Assembly (NCBI RefSeq): GCF_016808095.1
Contig: NC_068970.1
Location: 17,962,501 to 18,026,500, forward strand
DNA from: Vigna angularis
Taxonomy: Eukaryota; Streptophyta; Magnoliopsida; Fabales; Fabaceae
DNA length: 64,000 bases
Direction: 5' to 3'
Positions 60,205-64,000 of the stretch are shown here, in pieces. The notes beneath the pieces are model-generated. The model did not search any database, had not been told where the DNA came from, and saw only the letters and a list, made by a program, of their open reading frames with translations. The translations under genes and the position numbers were made by a program. The stretch's first letter is position 1; each line of letters starts with the position of its first letter.

Positions 60205-60648
60205 CTTTTGTAATATAATATTCGTATTGAGACAACCCTAGCATTCACCGAAAGAATGTCGTGGTGCATGGAAGCACCTACTGCAGCTAGGAGCACACTG
60301 AATTTCATTCATTGAGTGGCAAATGCTTATCGAGTCCAAAAGTATCTAGACATTTCTTCTCGCTTATTTTCTTAGTCAAGTTTAGAGGAAGGCTTAAAAT
60401 CCTAAATTGGCTGTCGGAATGATGTATACTTATGGGGCTGGGTGAAGGTTCAAACATGTAAAGTTCTTGTATTAGGCCTTTTTAAGGTTTTAAAATTTAA
60501 TTTTAGTACCATGCAATATGGACTGTCCGATTAGCAGAGAGATAGGATGGTGAAGCAATACAATAGTCAAAACTCAAACCATCTAATTTAGAAAGTGTAT
60601 CATATAGACTGACTGGTTAAGGAGTGAACCAATCTGCGTAAGGCAAGT
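60205..60648. other. Spacer, possibly including the left part of a gypsy LTR
   Basis: No gene was seen. The stretch from about 60490 may already belong to the LTR of the gypsy relic that follows. Confidence 0.35.
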
Positions 60649-61632
60649 AAAACATCTTAATTAAACCTATAATCAGGTTTAAACAAATTTGAATTATAGT
60701 TAGGTCGATTTTAATAAAAACCTCATTAGGAAAACTATAAATAGAGGTTCATGTAGGGTGGTGAGTTACATATATAATTACATAGTTATTACTTTTGTGC
60801 TTAGATTTAGATTAACTTTAACATCAAAGGATCTTTGATAGGTATTTTCGATCAATTTGACCAAGAAGAAAAACAAGAAACTTTGGACGATTGCTTATTA
60901 GAAGTGATTGATCGCTCTAGCATACCGAAACATTTTGGCATCCACATGGGGTCGAGTGATCACTTTTAAACTCACATGTTAACCACAAGAAACATAATAA
61001 GCAATGTTGTCTTGGAAGAAACTTCAGATAATCATATGGATCCTAGGAAGATGACAAGGAACTTGCAAAAGTGCATGGATGGAATGCATAATAGATATGA
61101 GGAAGAGTATAGAACCATGTATGCTGAGAACGCAACCATTCGACAAAAGCAGGACAAGAAAGATCATATGCCTTCTACCTCGACCTTGTCGAGACCAACC
61201 AAACAACGAGACGAACCTATTTGTATAGCTTAGGATAACAACTTTGGATCCAACAAAGATCATAACCTATCTATTGCGATGATAAATACATTGGATGCTC
61301 TCGTTCACCACATAAATTGCAGATACCCCTCTATTAAACCATTGAAGGATGCTTGTATTTGAAAGATACAATAGATCTATTGGTCCAGATGAACACATAA
61401 GGATAACCATGAATCAAATGGCTCTATATATGACAAATGATGTCATTTGGTATAGAGTCTTCTCCACCTTATTAAAGGGAGAGACACTGACTTGGTTTTC
61501 TTTACTTCCACTAAACTTTATTAATTATTATATGTCTCTTTTGATTGTAAAAACATCCTGATTAAGTCCACAATGAGGTTTAAACGAATTTGGGCGGTAA
61601 TAGACTCTAATAAAAAATTCATTAGGAACGAC
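60649..61632 (+). mobile_element. Ty3/gypsy (Tat-like) relic: partial LTR, primer site, gag, partial LTR
   Basis: 60649-60735 (cttaattaaacctataatca, then GGTTTAAACAAATTTG and CCTCATTAGGAAA) is matched in the same orientation at 61552-61632 (cctgattaagtccacaatga, GGTTTAAACGAATTTG, TTCATTAGGAACG). These look like pieces of two LTRs. TATA-like CTATAAATAGAGG is at 60735. Near 60935, TTTGGCATCCACATGGGG resembles a decayed TTGGCGCC primer site with its usual GTGGGG follow-up. The gag relic lies between. Pol is absent. Confidence 0.6.
60976..61560 (+). pseudogene. Gypsy gag fragment
   Basis: A first part (60976-61233) encodes a charged segment without known motifs. From 61349 the frame reads YNRSIGPDEHIR, then MNQMALYMTNDVIWYRVF and LLKGETLTWFSLLP. 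This matches the plant gypsy gag core (YDGxxDPxEH, QMALY, W.xxFxxxLKGxAxxWFxxLP). Stops lie between the two parts (for instance near 61231), and the capsid homology ends near 61530, so it is a dead fragment. Confidence 0.75.

Positions 61633-64000
<2,368 letters not shown>

Noticed and set aside
61024..61263. Minus-strand frame opposite the gypsy gag relic
   Set aside because: It is the antisense of gag, which is recognisable on the plus strand.

Overview
This window looks like plant nuclear DNA, and most likely comes from a papilionoid legume of the Phaseoleae type (Vigna/Phaseolus-like); the lineage is an inference. The support is AT-rich intergenic DNA, intron-split genes with GT-AG junctions, plant-only families (class III peroxidase, NPH3/BTB, chloroplast RNC1, plant ADA1) and a dense population of plant LTR retrotransposons, MULEs and a TRIM-like element. 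I saw no bacterial, organellar or viral gene clusters.

Six host genes can be supported. In order they are: (1) ADA1-like SAGA subunit, + strand, 8790-9824, single coding exon behind a 5'UTR intron; (2) a secreted class III peroxidase, - strand, 15031-12626, four exons, 329 aa; (3) a 208-aa plant protein with an LTLG motif, + strand, 37274-37982, two exons; (4) an NPH3/RPT2 BTB protein, - strand, 43358-40055, five exons, with an apparent one-base frameshift at the start of exon 5; (5) chloroplast RNC1, + strand, 50024-59048, five exons, whose first intron holds a 5-kb antisense Ty1/copia element; (6) the first two exons of cytosolic CK2 alpha, + strand, from 63304 and running off the window end. 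The genes are unrelated in function and show no operon-like logic.

The rest is mostly transposon debris. 894-1752 is the 3' end of a copia element. 3733-5029 is a GC-rich solo gypsy LTR with a perfect 5-bp target duplication and an internal tandem array. 5716-6676 may be a decayed CACTA element. 22793-23094 is TRIM-like. 26640-27300 is a decayed copia pol. 27939-28306 is a MULE MITE with a 9-bp target duplication. 30791-32140 is a MULE-like element with ~175-bp inverted ends carrying fragments of two unrelated host genes (cytidine deaminase and OST48), and it sits between two ~270-bp direct repeats. 47020-48900 is Tat-type gypsy debris. 59674-60204 is a solo LTR just behind RNC1. 60649-61632 is a gypsy gag relic between partial LTRs. 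Long AT microsatellites lie at 45495, 45857 and 49103.

The most unusual object is the double gene-capture element at 30.8-32.1 kb with its flanking direct repeats. The second is the recent copia insertion in RNC1 intron 1. All coordinates and similarities were read by eye without alignment or database searches.
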